This document shows positions 36,164 to 46,025 of a stretch of DNA of 64,000 nt, one piece after another (position 1 is the stretch's first letter; every line of letters starts with the position of its first letter). Origin of the DNA: Gloeocapsopsis dulcis. GTDB taxonomy: Bacteria > Cyanobacteriota > Cyanobacteriia > Cyanobacteriales > Chroococcidiopsidaceae. Where the stretch lies: NCBI RefSeq assembly GCF_032163395.1, contig NZ_CP119968.1:2692001-2756000 (forward strand). The letters run 5' to 3'. The notes beneath the pieces were generated by a model. It was not told where the DNA came from and did no database searches. It saw only the letters and a list, made by a program, of their open reading frames with translations. Made by a program: the position numbers and the translations under genes.

Positions 36164-38749
36164 TTATGCTGAATCCTGAACTAGACTATTAAGAGGTAAA
36201 TGCAGTGTAAAGCAGCTACCACGTCCTACTTTTGAAGTGACTGTAACATCTCCACCATGTAAGCGTGCTAATTTACGTGATAACGCCAAGCCTAAGCCAG
36301 TACCTTCGTATTTACGATTTAAACCACTATCAAGTTGCTGGAATGGTTGAAATAAATTTGGTAAATCTTTGGCTGCAATCCCGATTCCGGTATCAGTAAC
36401 AGAGAACGTAATAAAGTCTGAGTTTTTACTGACTTCAAGTGTCACACTTCCTTCTTGAGTGAACTTGACTGCATTATTAATGATATTGAAGAGAATTTGT
36501 TTGAGACGACGCTTGTCTGCAATACAAGTAGTTGCTTCTTGTTTAATAATTAACGATAATTCTAACTTTTTCTTTTGGGCTTTTTCCTGAACGAGAGATA
36601 AACATCCTTGAAAAACTTCTTCAACAGATAGTCTTTCAAGCGTTAGATCTTCTTTTCCTGCTTCAATTTTTGATAAGTCTAAAAGATCGTTGATTAACTC
36701 TAATAAATGTTCCCCAGAAGAGTAAATCAATGAAACATATTGTTGCTGTTTTTCATTCAGTTGTCCAAAAATTTGTTTGAGTAAAAGGTTAGAAAAACCG
36801 ATAATTCCTGTTAGCGGAGTCCGCAGTTCGTGACTCATGTTAGCAAGGAAGTCAGTTTTTGCGCGATCAGCGGCTTCTGAAAGAAGTTTCTCTTGCTCTA
36901 GTTCTTGAGTGCGTTCTTGGACTAACTGCTCTAAACGTTCGTAACTTTGGGCATTGTAAAGCGCGATGGCTGCTTGATTTGCAATACGTTGTAAAAGTTG
37001 AATTTCCTCTGGAGTAAATGTCCGCTGAGTCGCTGTCGTTTGTAGTGATAATCCGCCAAAGAACTGATCGCGGATAAAAATCGGTACTCGCAACTCCGAA
37101 CGCATTTGCGTTTGTTGAACGAGAGGCTTTTGTTTGGGATCAATATTAAATTCTGTAAAATTAGGTACGTGAAAAACTTGATAGTAAGAAGCAAAATGCG
37201 TGGGATTTAGTAACTCTATATGCTCGGATATTGGAACTTCCAAATCTAGAATAGAAACAACTTCCAGACTTTTCCGCCACTCTTTAACTACACGAATATG
37301 CGTCGTATTAATTGCAAAAATGGTGACGCGATCAACAGCAAAACCTTCACCTGTAAGGTTAACAATTTCTTGTAAAATATGTTCTGGATCAAGACTAGAG
37401 TTCAGCGATTGACTAATATAATTGAGTAAGTGTTCCCGCGATGCTTGTTGTTGTACTTGGCTGAAAAGTTGTGCTTGTTGAAGTGCGATCGCTACTTGTG
37501 TTGCTAACTTCTCAATCAAATCGATTTCACTGAGTTGCCATTGTCGCGATCGCGAGCATTGATGCACTACTAATAATCCCCAAGCATAGTCACCTTGTAA
37601 AATAGGCACAACTAACCGAGCTTTGACGTGCAATCGCTGCAGTAATGTGGCAAATTTAGGGTTGATGTCTGCTTGAGCAATATCATTAATCTCTTGAACA
37701 CAGCCCCGCCGACATTCTGCCTGAATCTCTTGAAACCAAGTGCCACGAATTTTGATCTTAGGAGCTAAAGACCAATGAGCATCGACAGATGCTGCCACAA
37801 TTGTGGCATTATGATTATCTTCAAAGCGAAAAATCATCACGCGGTCGGCGTGTAAAAATTGCCGAACTTCCCCAACAGTCGTGCTGAGAATTTCATCTAG
37901 GTTGAGTGATTGACGAATTCGGGTAGCAATTGCACTTATGAGGCGATCGCGTTCGGCTTGTTGCTGAATTTGAATTTCGACTTGCTTGCGGGCAGTTACA
38001 TTGCGGATAATTCCCTCAAGCGCAATTAAAGCCCCATCATCGTAAATCGTCACATTGCTTTGTTCAGTCCAGATGACCGCACCATCTTTACGAATCCAGC
38101 GCAGCATTAGGGATTGAGGCATTTCGCCATCAAGCGATCGCTGCCATAGTGGTTGATCGCCTAGATGAACAATTTGTGAAATTAACAATGGATTGCTATA
38201 ACATTCTTGCGGTGTATAACCTGTCATTTTGGTGACAGCAGGACTAATATAATCAAAACCTAGAGTTGGAGTAAAGCGATAGCGGTAAATAATATCTTGG
38301 GCATTATCAGCAAGACGGCGAAAGCGTTCTTCACTTTCTTGCAAAGCAATTTCAGCTTGGTGCTTTTGCTCGCGGAGAATTTTTTGCTCGACAGCTTGTT
38401 TAACTGCTTCTCCTAATCTGATCAAGCGATCTTTGAGTAAGTAGTCAGCTGCTCCTTGCTTCATGCACTCTACAGCAACTTCTTCACTCACACTGCCAGT
38501 GACAACGATAAATGGAATATCCAATTTCTTTTTCTGTAACAACTGCAAAGCTTGCAGCGCACCGAATCGCGGCATGCCGTAATCTGAAAGAATAACGTCC
38601 CACTCGCTATCCAAACACGCGAGATAATCTACTTCATTTTCGACGCGCTGCCATTCTGCTTCAATGCCACAAGCACGAAGTTCGTACAGCATCAGTTCCG
38701 TATCACTTAGCGAGTCTTCTAAAATCAAAATCCGTAAACAAGTGGACAT
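36164..38749 (-). CDS. receiver-PAS-GAF-GAF sensor histidine kinase
   Basis: 861 residues, no transmembrane segment. Order: N-terminal receiver (1-120) with acceptor Asp56 in [12 protein letters not shown] (about 140-255); two GAF domains (about 280-430 and 445-600); HisKA with His640 in [12 protein letters not shown]; HATPase with [11 protein letters not shown] (N box), DTGIGI and GTGLGLALS. The kinase thus accepts phosphate at its N-terminus and passes signals to its kinase domain. It is the third gene of a co-directional set: MHYT kinase, small regulator, this gene, with gaps of 10 and 6 bases. Signals are unknown; neither GAF shows an obvious bilin-binding motif. Confidence 0.9.
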   Translation of the reverse strand: MSTCLRILILEDSLSDTELMLYELRACGIEAEWQRVENEVDYLACLDSEWDVILSDYGMPRFGALQALQLLQKKKLDIPFIVVTGSVSEEVAVECMKQGAADYLLKDRLIRLGEAVKQAVEQKILREQKHQAEIALQESEERFRRLADNAQDIIYRYRFTPTLGFDYISPAVTKMTGYTPQECYSNPLLISQIVHLGDQPLWQRSLDGEMPQSLMLRWIRKDGAVIWTEQSNVTIYDDGALIALEGIIRNVTARKQVEIQIQQQAERDRLISAIATRIRQSLNLDEILSTTVGEVRQFLHADRVMIFRFEDNHNATIVAASVDAHWSLAPKIKIRGTWFQEIQAECRRGCVQEINDIAQADINPKFATLLQRLHVKARLVVPILQGDYAWGLLVVHQCSRSRQWQLSEIDLIEKLATQVAIALQQAQLFSQVQQQASREHLLNYISQSLNSSLDPEHILQEIVNLTGEGFAVDRVTIFAINTTHIRVVKEWRKSLEVVSILDLEVPISEHIELLNPTHFASYYQVFHVPNFTEFNIDPKQKPLVQQTQMRSELRVPIFIRDQFFGGLSLQTTATQRTFTPEEIQLLQRIANQAAIALYNAQSYERLEQLVQERTQELEQEKLLSEAADRAKTDFLANMSHELRTPLTGIIGFSNLLLKQIFGQLNEKQQQYVSLIYSSGEHLLELINDLLDLSKIEAGKEDLTLERLSVEEVFQGCLSLVQEKAQKKKLELSLIIKQEATTCIADKRRLKQILFNIINNAVKFTQEGSVTLEVSKNSDFITFSVTDTGIGIAAKDLPNLFQPFQQLDSGLNRKYEGTGLGLALSRKLARLHGGDVTVTSKVGRGSCFTLHLPLNSLVQDSA

Positions 38750-38755
38750 AATTTT

Positions 38756-39199
38756 TTAAGATACCGGAGGTTGATTCAGCAGCCGCCAATACAAGCCTAT
38801 CTGTCGTACAGCCTCTGTGAACTGCTCAAAGTTCACTGGTTTTACGATGTAGCTATTGACTCCTAACTGATAACTTTCGACTATGTCGCGCTCTTCGCGC
38901 GAAGATGTGAGAACGACGACAGGAATCATCCTGGTGCGCGGATCAGATTTGATTTTTTGCAGAACTTCTAATCCATCAACTTTTGGCAGTTTGAGATCGA
39001 GAAGAATTACCCGAGGACCATTATCAATTGAGCAGTGTGCATAGCTGCCAGTACAGAAGATAAAGTCGAGTGCCTGCGCGCCATCCCGCGCCACCTCAAT
39101 ATGATTGGTAAGATGACTGCTTTTAAGTAAATGAAGTGTCAGTTCCACATCACACGGATTATCTTCAATGAGCAAAATTTCAACCGCGCTATCTGTCAT
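38756..39199 (-). CDS. Rcp1-like response regulator
   Basis: 147 residues, a receiver only. Acid pocket IEDNP (11-15), acceptor Asp68 in [13 protein letters not shown], Thr/Ser LTSS and Lys in VKPVNFEQF. The insert and overall type match Rcp1-like regulators that pair with cyanobacterial phytochromes and GAF kinases. ATG at 39199 is preferred over upstream in-frame starts, which read into the end of the kinase gene. It sits 10 bases after the MHYT kinase and 6 before the receiver-kinase and probably relays phosphate between them. Confidence 0.9.
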   Translation of the reverse strand: MTDSAVEILLIEDNPCDVELTLHLLKSSHLTNHIEVARDGAQALDFIFCTGSYAHCSIDNGPRVILLDLKLPKVDGLEVLQKIKSDPRTRMIPVVVLTSSREERDIVESYQLGVNSYIVKPVNFEQFTEAVRQIGLYWRLLNQPPVS

Positions 39200-39209
39200 C
39201 AATATCGCC

Positions 39210-41645
39210 TCACAAAAGAAAGTAGAAAGCTGCACCGCGATCGACTTCTGCTTCTGCCCAAACACGTCCTCCATGACGGTGAATAATGCACTGCACGATC
39301 GCTAAACCAACACCAGTTCCCTCATATTCCTCCGCACGGTGCAACCGTTGGAAGACGCCAAAAAGTTTATGCGCGTATTGCATGTCAAAACCGACACCAT
39401 TATCTTTGACAAAATAAACATGACGTCTGTTGGGAATTGACAGTGCGTTCCTGTTTCCTTGCAGACAACCAACAGTGATATGGGCAACAGCATTTTTGTA
39501 CGTATACTTCAAAGCATTTGAGAGCAAATTTACCCAAACTTGCTTGAGTAAAGCAGGATCGGCTTCACACGCTGGCAACTCTGCAATCGTAATTTCGACT
39601 TGTCGATTTTTTTGCTCTTCAGCTAAATCTCTCAGCACCTGACACACGATTTCACTTGGTTTTACCAATTGTTTTTTTAAGGGAGCGCGACTCAGTCGTG
39701 AAAATGTCAGCAAATCGTCAATCAAACATCCCATTTGCTGCGCATTATCTCGTACCAATTGCAAGTAACGCTGTGCATCGGGAGTCAATTGGGGGGCACA
39801 ATCTTTTAAGAGAATCCGCGAAAAGCCATTGATGGCACGTAATGGTGCTCGTAAATCATGCGATACCGAATAGGAAAAGGCTTCTAGTTCTTGGTTGGCT
39901 GTTTCCAGTTCCACCGCGCGATTTTGCAAGTCGGCATTTAAATGAATAATTTCAGCTTCGGCGCGTTTGCGTTCAGCAAGTTCTGTTTGTGCTTGTTGAT
40001 AAAGTTCAGATTGTTGAATGGCGATCGCAACTTGGATTGCGAGTTGCTGTAAGAGATTAATTTCGATCGGTTGCCATTGACGCGGTTCCGAACAATGGTT
40101 AGCGATTAGTAATCCCCACAGTTGTTCTTCTTTTAAAATAGAGACAACTAAGTTTGCCCGCACCTGTAACTGTGCAAGTAAATCTGCATGGCAGGGATTT
40201 AATCCGGCAGTATGAATATCATCTACGACTTGAATTTTTCCTTGTTGATATAACTCGCGGTTGCCAGGGTAGCTAAAAAAAGTATCTTTAATATTCTTTC
40301 CTGCAATTGAATCCCATTCAGGTGCTACAGATTCGACAACAACAATCCCGCTCCAGTCTGGCTCGAAGCGATAAACAAATACGCGCTCTGCTTGTAAAAA
40401 CTGCCGCACTTCGGCTACTGTTGTTTCTAAAATCGTTGCCAAATTCAAAGACTGGCGGATGCGTTGCGTAATCTCAGCAACTAATAGCTCGCGCTCGGTT
40501 TGCTGTAGCTGGAATTTTGCCGCTTGTATGCGTTCGGTGATATCGCGGTAGGTTGTCACAATGCCTGTAACTGCTGGATCGTGTAAGAGATTATTGACAA
40601 TCACTTCAAAATCTCGTGTTTGTCCATGCGCGGTGCGTAATCGAAATTCGGTTGCAATATTGACATTTGGATGAATTTTTGCTTTCCCAAGCAAATTTTC
40701 AGCGATCGCTCGATCTTCCTGCAGGACAAAATCAAAGATATGATGCCACGCATCAGGTTCATAACCCAAGATGCGTTTAATTGAGGCGCTGGTGTAATTG
40801 ACCGTGCCATCTGCAGCGATCACGGCAATAATATCAGAGGCATTTTGTACTAAAGAACGAAAACGCTCTTCGCTTTGACGTAATACTTCGGCTCGCGCAG
40901 TTTCTGCACTCAGTCGCTGATCGAACATAGAAGACATAAGTGCAAGTATCAACACAACTAATGTCGCTACTGCAACTGCAATCCCTAACAGCGTGTTGTC
41001 AATTATGTCTGTACCACCAACAAACTGTTGATTGTGCTTAAAGCTCACTGCCGCCATTGCCGTGTAGTGCATTCCAGCGATCGCAAAACCCATCACAATC
41101 GCACCACCAATTTGCCATCTACCTTGGGCTATGGTAGCTTTTTGCAGGCGAAATGCCAGTTGTAGTGCCACTAAAGAAGCACCAATCGCGATCGCCAGTG
41201 ACAAGGCAACTAACTTGGGATCGTATTCTGAAGTAGCTTGGAGACGCATTGCTGCCATACCTGTGTAGTGCATTGCGGCAATACTCAACCCCATGACAAT
41301 TCCACCAGCAATCAGTTGAGGTAAGCCAAATTCATGACTCACAACAAATAAAGCAACACCAGAGGCAATGACAGCAACTGCCATTGAAAGCAAAACAAGT
41401 GGTAGATCATACGTAATAGCAATTGGCAGATTATAAGCAAGCATTGCGATGAAGTGCATCGCCCAGATGCCTACTCCCATAGCGATCGCTCCCCCACTTA
41501 ACCAGAGTTTCCGAATTTGCCCAGTAGTAACAGTAACGCGTCCAGATAAACTCAATGCAGTGTAAGAAGCAACAATTGCGATCGCAATCGAGAGGAATAC
41601 AAGTCCTAAATCGTGATGGGATAACAATATATCTGTATCAGACAT
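39210..41645 (-). CDS. MHYT-PAS-GAF membrane sensor histidine kinase
   Basis: 811 residues from ATG at 41645; the 86 in-frame codons upstream contain no family sequence and were dropped. The first about 250 residues form seven helices with three MHYT-type motifs (MHFIAM at 63, MHYTGM at 125, MHYTAM at 192), a sensor proposed to bind copper and sense oxygen, CO or NO. Then PAS (about 275-390), GAF (about 420-560), HisKA with His596 in [13 protein letters not shown], and a HATPase with [17 protein letters not shown] and [10 protein letters not shown]. First gene of the three-gene signalling operon; a terminator of the upstream gene lies 126 bases before its start. Confidence 0.9.
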   Translation of the reverse strand: MSDTDILLSHHDLGLVFLSIAIAIVASYTALSLSGRVTVTTGQIRKLWLSGGAIAMGVGIWAMHFIAMLAYNLPIAITYDLPLVLLSMAVAVIASGVALFVVSHEFGLPQLIAGGIVMGLSIAAMHYTGMAAMRLQATSEYDPKLVALSLAIAIGASLVALQLAFRLQKATIAQGRWQIGGAIVMGFAIAGMHYTAMAAVSFKHNQQFVGGTDIIDNTLLGIAVAVATLVVLILALMSSMFDQRLSAETARAEVLRQSEERFRSLVQNASDIIAVIAADGTVNYTSASIKRILGYEPDAWHHIFDFVLQEDRAIAENLLGKAKIHPNVNIATEFRLRTAHGQTRDFEVIVNNLLHDPAVTGIVTTYRDITERIQAAKFQLQQTERELLVAEITQRIRQSLNLATILETTVAEVRQFLQAERVFVYRFEPDWSGIVVVESVAPEWDSIAGKNIKDTFFSYPGNRELYQQGKIQVVDDIHTAGLNPCHADLLAQLQVRANLVVSILKEEQLWGLLIANHCSEPRQWQPIEINLLQQLAIQVAIAIQQSELYQQAQTELAERKRAEAEIIHLNADLQNRAVELETANQELEAFSYSVSHDLRAPLRAINGFSRILLKDCAPQLTPDAQRYLQLVRDNAQQMGCLIDDLLTFSRLSRAPLKKQLVKPSEIVCQVLRDLAEEQKNRQVEITIAELPACEADPALLKQVWVNLLSNALKYTYKNAVAHITVGCLQGNRNALSIPNRRHVYFVKDNGVGFDMQYAHKLFGVFQRLHRAEEYEGTGVGLAIVQCIIHRHGGRVWAEAEVDRGAAFYFLL

Positions 41646-41770
41646 CGTTTTTACCAGCTCCTCTGCCACCCTGAACCCTGAACCGCAGGTCTGCGTAGCA
41701 TCCCTGACCCCTGCTATATAACCTGCGCGATAGCAAACAATGCTAACAAACCGTAAAACCGAGTGTCTAT

Positions 41771-41793
41771 AAAAAAACCTCTCAATTGAGAGG
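41771..41793 (-). terminator. rho-independent terminator of the repeat membrane-protein gene
   Basis: On the minus strand CCTCTCAATTGAGAGG, a perfect 16-base palindrome (41778-41793), is followed by seven T (41771-41777). It lies 34 bases after the stop of the 41828 gene and before the kinase operon. Confidence 0.85.
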
Positions 41794-41827
41794 CTGTTGT
41801 CCTTTTCAAAAGAAACTGAGTGAATTT

Positions 41828-44800
41828 TTAGGCGAGAACAGCAATGACACCACCCATCGCCGCCGCAATTGCCGAAACAACCGCAGTAGCAAAAAGCCAC
41901 CAAGCAGCACTTCCTGCCGCCTTGCGAGTTTCTTCAGCTTGCCGTTGGGCTTGAATTTTGACTTGTTCGAGGCGACGTTGTGCTTCCTGTTGAACGCGTT
42001 CTGCACGTTGCAGGACGTTATTACGCGCACCTTCAATTTGGTCAATAACTCGGTTAGCATCTGCTTCCGAAATATCCTCGCGCGAACTCATAATGGCAAC
42101 GAGTGTTTCGCGGTTAAACGAACCTAAGCGATCGCGAATTGCTTCAAAACCCGCCTGCGGATCGTCAAACAACTTACGCACATCCTTTTTGATGCCATCA
42201 TAGTTGAGTTCAGGGCGATCCAGCGAATTCAAGTAATTACGAATTCTGCCAAAAATACCATCAATGACGTCTTGAATGCGGCGTTGAATTGCCCGTACCT
42301 GCTCGACGAATTGATCGCGTACCGCTAGCACTTGATCGACAGTACGAGCCGCTTCCTGTTCCGACATATCTCCCCGCGCTTGGAGGAGCGCAATAATCGT
42401 TGAACGATCAAAATGCGACAAGCGATCGCCTAAACTTTCTGCCCCAGCGCGTGGATCGTTAAGCAATAGGTACAGTTCGCGCTTAATCGCTGCGGGATTC
42501 AATTCATCCTTACCAGTACTGCGTAGGTAATCTTCCAAGTTTTGTTGGAAGTTTTGCACTCTGGCTTGAGTACGTGCTGCCAAACGGCGCGGCGAACGAA
42601 TAATATCGCGAATTGAGACTTGGATTTGATTGATAATTTGGTTAACTTGCTCTTCGCTCAAGTCTTGGCGTTGACTCAAAAGCTTCACCAAAGTATCGCG
42701 ATCAACTTGGGCAAGCCGTCGTCTAAGTGCAGCAGCACCTGCTTGCGGATTATCAAACAAGCGCGCAAAGTCGCGTTGAATGCCTTCAGGGTTGAGTTCC
42801 TCTTTACCTGTATTGCGCAGGTATTCAGCGATCGTATGTGTCACCGAATCATATTGCTCTTTAGCTTTATCTGCAACGATTTGCGGTACGTGTGTAATGT
42901 CGTGCCACGTTCCTTCTACCTGCTGCAGCGTTTGGTTGATCTGTTCTTCAGATAAGTCATCGCGCTGATTTAACAGCTGGAATAAGGTATCGCGATCAAA
43001 ACGCGATAACCGTGCTTGGACTGCGGCCGCACCCGCTTGAGGATCTTCAAGCAGCCTTTGCAAATCGCGTTTGATTCCTTCAGGATTAAGTTCGTCTTTA
43101 CCGGTATTACGGAGATAAGACTCTAAATTAATCCACAGTGTTTCTGCTTGTTGTTTAGCTTGATCCGCAACGTTTTGCGACTCAAATAAAACTTGCTGGC
43201 GGACATCTTCCACTGCATTGAGGATCGTTTCTGCTTCCTCTGGCGTGATGTCGCTGCGTTGTAGCAGAATTGGTCTTAACGAATCGCGTTCTAACCGCGC
43301 CAGGCGCAAAGTCAGTAATTCGTGATCGGCTTCGTCATCTTCTAGTAATGGCTTGAAATCTTGTGCCATTTTTTCAGGAGTCAAATCTGCCTTGCTTGTT
43401 ACCAGTAGATAACTCTCGACACGACGCTGTAAGTCTTGAACTGCTTCTCTTTCTTCTTCTGCTCGAACGATAGTCAACACTTCTTGGCGAATGCTTTCTA
43501 GCTGATCGGCAATTTCCTGAATTTTTGCCTGCGTAAAGACACCCCGTTGTTGCAGCAGATCGGCAAAGTCCTGACGTGAAATTTGCTCAATCTGACGCCT
43601 TACTGTACCTGGATCGGCAGCCGGATCGTACAGCACATCACGAAACTCTTGATTAACTTTTTCTCGGTTAATTTGCCAAGAATAAGTATTAAGCAAATAG
43701 TTTTCTACATCTGCCCGAATCGTATTGAATGGTACCGCAGCACTTTTTATGCCTACTTGATCGGCAACCTTATCAGCTTGATCCGTTGCCTTGTCTCTCG
43801 CTTGCGAAAGCGAACTTAAGATCTTCTCAACATCAAAGTCTGAGAGATCTGCTCTACCCAGCACAAGTCCCATCAAGGTTGTTATCCCTTGCTGAATTGT
43901 AGTTTGGATAGACCCTGCGCCTCCTGCAGTCGAGCTTTGAGTAGTTCCCTGACCCGAACGTACCTCTGCCATCAACTGCTCTACTTTGGCACTTAATTCA
44001 TCAGTTTTGGCTTGCCCAGGTTGTACTGACTTGAGATAGTCTACCAACTCGCCCAAGCGATCTTTCTGGGGAACGTGCTGCGAAACAACCTGTCGCCACA
44101 CACTTTCAAGTTGATCTACGATCCGGTTGATATCTCGTTTTGAAAGATCGGTACGACTACCTACCAATTCTACGAACTTCTGTCGGTCGATATTGCGTAT
44201 ATCTTCAGTACCCGCAATTTCTCTAAGCTGCGGATCGTTCAACAGGTTTTCAAATTCCTTGCGGATATTAGACAGGTCTAATTCGGGAGGACGGAGCGTG
44301 TCTAAGTAATCCTCAATGTTTTCCCGAATTGTCATGGGATCGATCGCGCTGCCGATTTCACGACGTACCGCCGCTGCTGCCGCTTCAGCCGTTGCCACTA
44401 CCTGATTGTTTACTGCTTTTGCTCCCAATGCAGCAGTTGCTGTACCAACAATTGCTTGGAATCCAGATGTTGCTGTATTGACAACTGAGCCGACTAGGGA
44501 ACCTACGGTAGTGGAACTAAACCAAAACAGAAGTAAAAAGTATGCCCCCCATATGACAAGTCCGAGAATTGCTCCTAGTCCTACAGTTGTAGGAAGATCT
44601 AGCAAACTCAATTGCACCGCCAAAAGACAAGCAATGAATAAAGCAACACTGACTGTGACTAGTGTCCAAATTCCTACCGCAGTGCCTATTTTACGAATTG
44701 TTCCTCCGACGCTACCAGAGCTATCATTACTTGAGTCTGAGTCTGAGGAATGACCTAGGTAAGATATGCCAGCTGCAACCGAGAGGTTTGTTAGCACTAA

Positions 44801-44965
44801 CTGAATGGCAAAGGCAAGAATAACACCAGAAATTAAAGCAACAAAAAATCTCGGTCCTGAGAAAGCTAGTGCGGCTTCCGTTGGTGTTATTGGTACTGGA
44901 GCTACCTGCGCTATCCAAGATAGCGCGTGGTAAGGTTCCAGTGGTATTTCCGTATTCTGAAACAT
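41828..44965 (-). CDS. large membrane protein with tandem ~100-residue helical repeats
   Basis: 1045 residues. Three N-terminal transmembrane helices (about 41-63, 98-119, 126-149), then a long soluble helical region (about 210-1010) and one C-terminal helix (about 1022-1043). The soluble part has six clear repeats plus one or two degenerate ones, each with two half motifs: YLRNTGKxELNPEGIKRDL..LLxDP and LSRFDRDTLxxLLxQRxDLSEEQxNQIxxQ(V/I)E. Copies begin near 213, 440, 520, 615, 705, 800 and 895. The C-terminal region before the last helix is coiled (QRAERVQQEAQRRLEQVKIQAQRQ). I know similar proteins only from cyanobacteria and no function. A scaffold or tether at a membrane would suit the shape, as inference. 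ATG 44965; terminator follows. Confidence 0.8.
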   Translation of the reverse strand: MFQNTEIPLEPYHALSWIAQVAPVPITPTEAALAFSGPRFFVALISGVILAFAIQLVLTNLSVAAGISYLGHSSDSDSSNDSSGSVGGTIRKIGTAVGIWTLVTVSVALFIACLLAVQLSLLDLPTTVGLGAILGLVIWGAYFLLLFWFSSTTVGSLVGSVVNTATSGFQAIVGTATAALGAKAVNNQVVATAEAAAAAVRREIGSAIDPMTIRENIEDYLDTLRPPELDLSNIRKEFENLLNDPQLREIAGTEDIRNIDRQKFVELVGSRTDLSKRDINRIVDQLESVWRQVVSQHVPQKDRLGELVDYLKSVQPGQAKTDELSAKVEQLMAEVRSGQGTTQSSTAGGAGSIQTTIQQGITTLMGLVLGRADLSDFDVEKILSSLSQARDKATDQADKVADQVGIKSAAVPFNTIRADVENYLLNTYSWQINREKVNQEFRDVLYDPAADPGTVRRQIEQISRQDFADLLQQRGVFTQAKIQEIADQLESIRQEVLTIVRAEEEREAVQDLQRRVESYLLVTSKADLTPEKMAQDFKPLLEDDEADHELLTLRLARLERDSLRPILLQRSDITPEEAETILNAVEDVRQQVLFESQNVADQAKQQAETLWINLESYLRNTGKDELNPEGIKRDLQRLLEDPQAGAAAVQARLSRFDRDTLFQLLNQRDDLSEEQINQTLQQVEGTWHDITHVPQIVADKAKEQYDSVTHTIAEYLRNTGKEELNPEGIQRDFARLFDNPQAGAAALRRRLAQVDRDTLVKLLSQRQDLSEEQVNQIINQIQVSIRDIIRSPRRLAARTQARVQNFQQNLEDYLRSTGKDELNPAAIKRELYLLLNDPRAGAESLGDRLSHFDRSTIIALLQARGDMSEQEAARTVDQVLAVRDQFVEQVRAIQRRIQDVIDGIFGRIRNYLNSLDRPELNYDGIKKDVRKLFDDPQAGFEAIRDRLGSFNRETLVAIMSSREDISEADANRVIDQIEGARNNVLQRAERVQQEAQRRLEQVKIQAQRQAEETRKAAGSAAWWLFATAVVSAIAAAMGGVIAVLA

Positions 44966-45372
44966 GGTATCCTTTCGTCAAAGCTTAAATCAGCGTAAAT
45001 TATAAGATTACATGAGAAAAAACTCTGTATCTTCAGCAATACTCAACTTTTAGGTCAGAGTCTTTGAATCGGATAGGCTAAGGCATCCCTCTGTGGTCTG
45101 AAAACCTCTATCCTCAACAAAATTAGGTAGGCATAAGAATCAATAAAGTCTAGTACTTCCCTTACTCTAACTTTATTAACCTACGGTAAGATGTAACACT
45201 TTATTGAAATCTTTGAAGACTTACACCCTCCAACGATAGAATTACTACCTTTAAAAATACCCTAATAATCGCTCTTTAGACTTGGTTAAAGTTTGTGTCT
45301 ATAGACAGAAAGCGCTATTTAAATAGCTCGATACAGTTAAAAGCATCAAGAGGAATTTTTTAGGAGCAAAAT
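44966..45372. other. divergent intergenic region between repeat protein and hli
   Basis: 407 bases without a gene, presumably holding both divergent promoters. GGATAG/CTATCC (45073-45115) could form a weak stem, not a tRNA. GAGGAATTTTTTAGGAGC before 45373 supplies the hli ribosome binding site (AGGAG). Confidence 0.5.
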
Positions 45373-45570
45373 ATGGATAGCAACACAAATCTACCTCCAG
45401 TCGCTAAAGAGTATAACGGCAAAGATCGCAATGCTTTTCTCTTTGGATGGAATCCACAAGCTGAGCTTTGGAACGGACGCTTAGCTATGATTGGTTTCCT
45501 TGCCTATTTGCTTTGGGATTTAGCTGGCTACAGTGTTCTTCGAGATGTATTGCACTTGATGAGCTACTAA
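45373..45570 (+). CDS. hli: high-light-inducible protein (one-helix chlorophyll-binding)
   Basis: 65 residues. The chlorophyll-binding helix reads ELWNGRLAMIGFLAYLLWDL, with the Hlip motif E-x2-N-G-R-x-A-M at about 31-38. The N-terminal part is longer than in HliA/B and resembles HliC/HliD-sized or Scp proteins with a NxFxFGWNPQAE lead-in. Hlips bind chlorophyll and carotenoid and quench energy near photosystem II during assembly or strong light. A strong AGGAG lies eight bases before ATG at 45373. A hairpin follows the stop. Confidence 0.92.
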   Translation: MDSNTNLPPVAKEYNGKDRNAFLFGWNPQAELWNGRLAMIGFLAYLLWDLAGYSVLRDVLHLMSY

Positions 45571-45586
45571 TTACTTAAGCACTCGC

Positions 45587-45628
45587 TCGCGGACAGGTTA
45601 GTTACAAGTTTAAGTAGCCTGTTCGCGA
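45587..45628 (+). terminator. hairpin at the 3' end of hli
   Basis: TCGCGGACAGG (45587-45597) pairs with CCTGTTCGCGA (45618-45628), 11 pairs including one G-U, loop 20 bases. No T tract follows, so it may be a processing or stability hairpin rather than a terminator. Confidence 0.5.
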
Positions 45629-45908
45629 GTAGAGGTATGATTATTCTATATTTAAATAAACTTCTTTATTTTGTTAACGTAACAAACGATTAATTTTCAA
45701 ATAGTATCTGAAAGTATAATTTTATAGTATCTTTTAAAGTTTTTTACTGAAAAAAATAATCCTGGCTGTAATTCAAGTAGTTATTGAAACCGCAATATCT
45801 GCTCATAAAAAAGAAGTTATAAGTTGTAATTAAGTAAAAAAAACTAGCTTCATTGGTTGGTTTCAAGCCTTCAAATTTTTCTGTAGAGAATCTTAAAAAT
45901 TGTTCAGA

Positions 45909-45940
45909 GATGGCGTGCTCTCCTTGACAAACACGCCATC
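45909..45940 (-). terminator. inverted repeat after the carotenoid oxygenase gene
   Basis: Perfect 9-bp stem GATGGCGTG (45909-45917) / CACGCCATC (45932-45940) with a 14-base loop. On the minus strand it is followed by TCTGAACAATTTTT, so a terminator for the 46026 gene is plausible though the T run is displaced. Confidence 0.5.
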
Positions 45941-46025
45941 GAGGTTAGGTCATCTGATTTGGCATCCAGAGATTGCATAACTCTTGATTTCGACTCCTAA
46001 CCTTACTTAAGTGCAATATAACAGC

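Larger units (their letters stand above)
45571..46025. other. intergenic region after hli
   Basis: 455 bases, very AT-rich in the middle, no gene. It contains the hairpin at 45587-45628 just after hli and the inverted repeat GATGGCGTG/CACGCCATC at 45909-45940 near the 3' end of the carotenoid oxygenase gene. Confidence 0.5.

Noticed and set aside
41646-41903. 86-residue Cys-rich extension of the MHYT kinase
   Set aside because: It runs back over the terminator and the neighbouring gene's 3' end and contains no family sequence.
45073-45115. GGATAG...CTATCC as a tRNA acceptor stem
   Set aside because: No cloverleaf arms or T-loop sequence between the ends.
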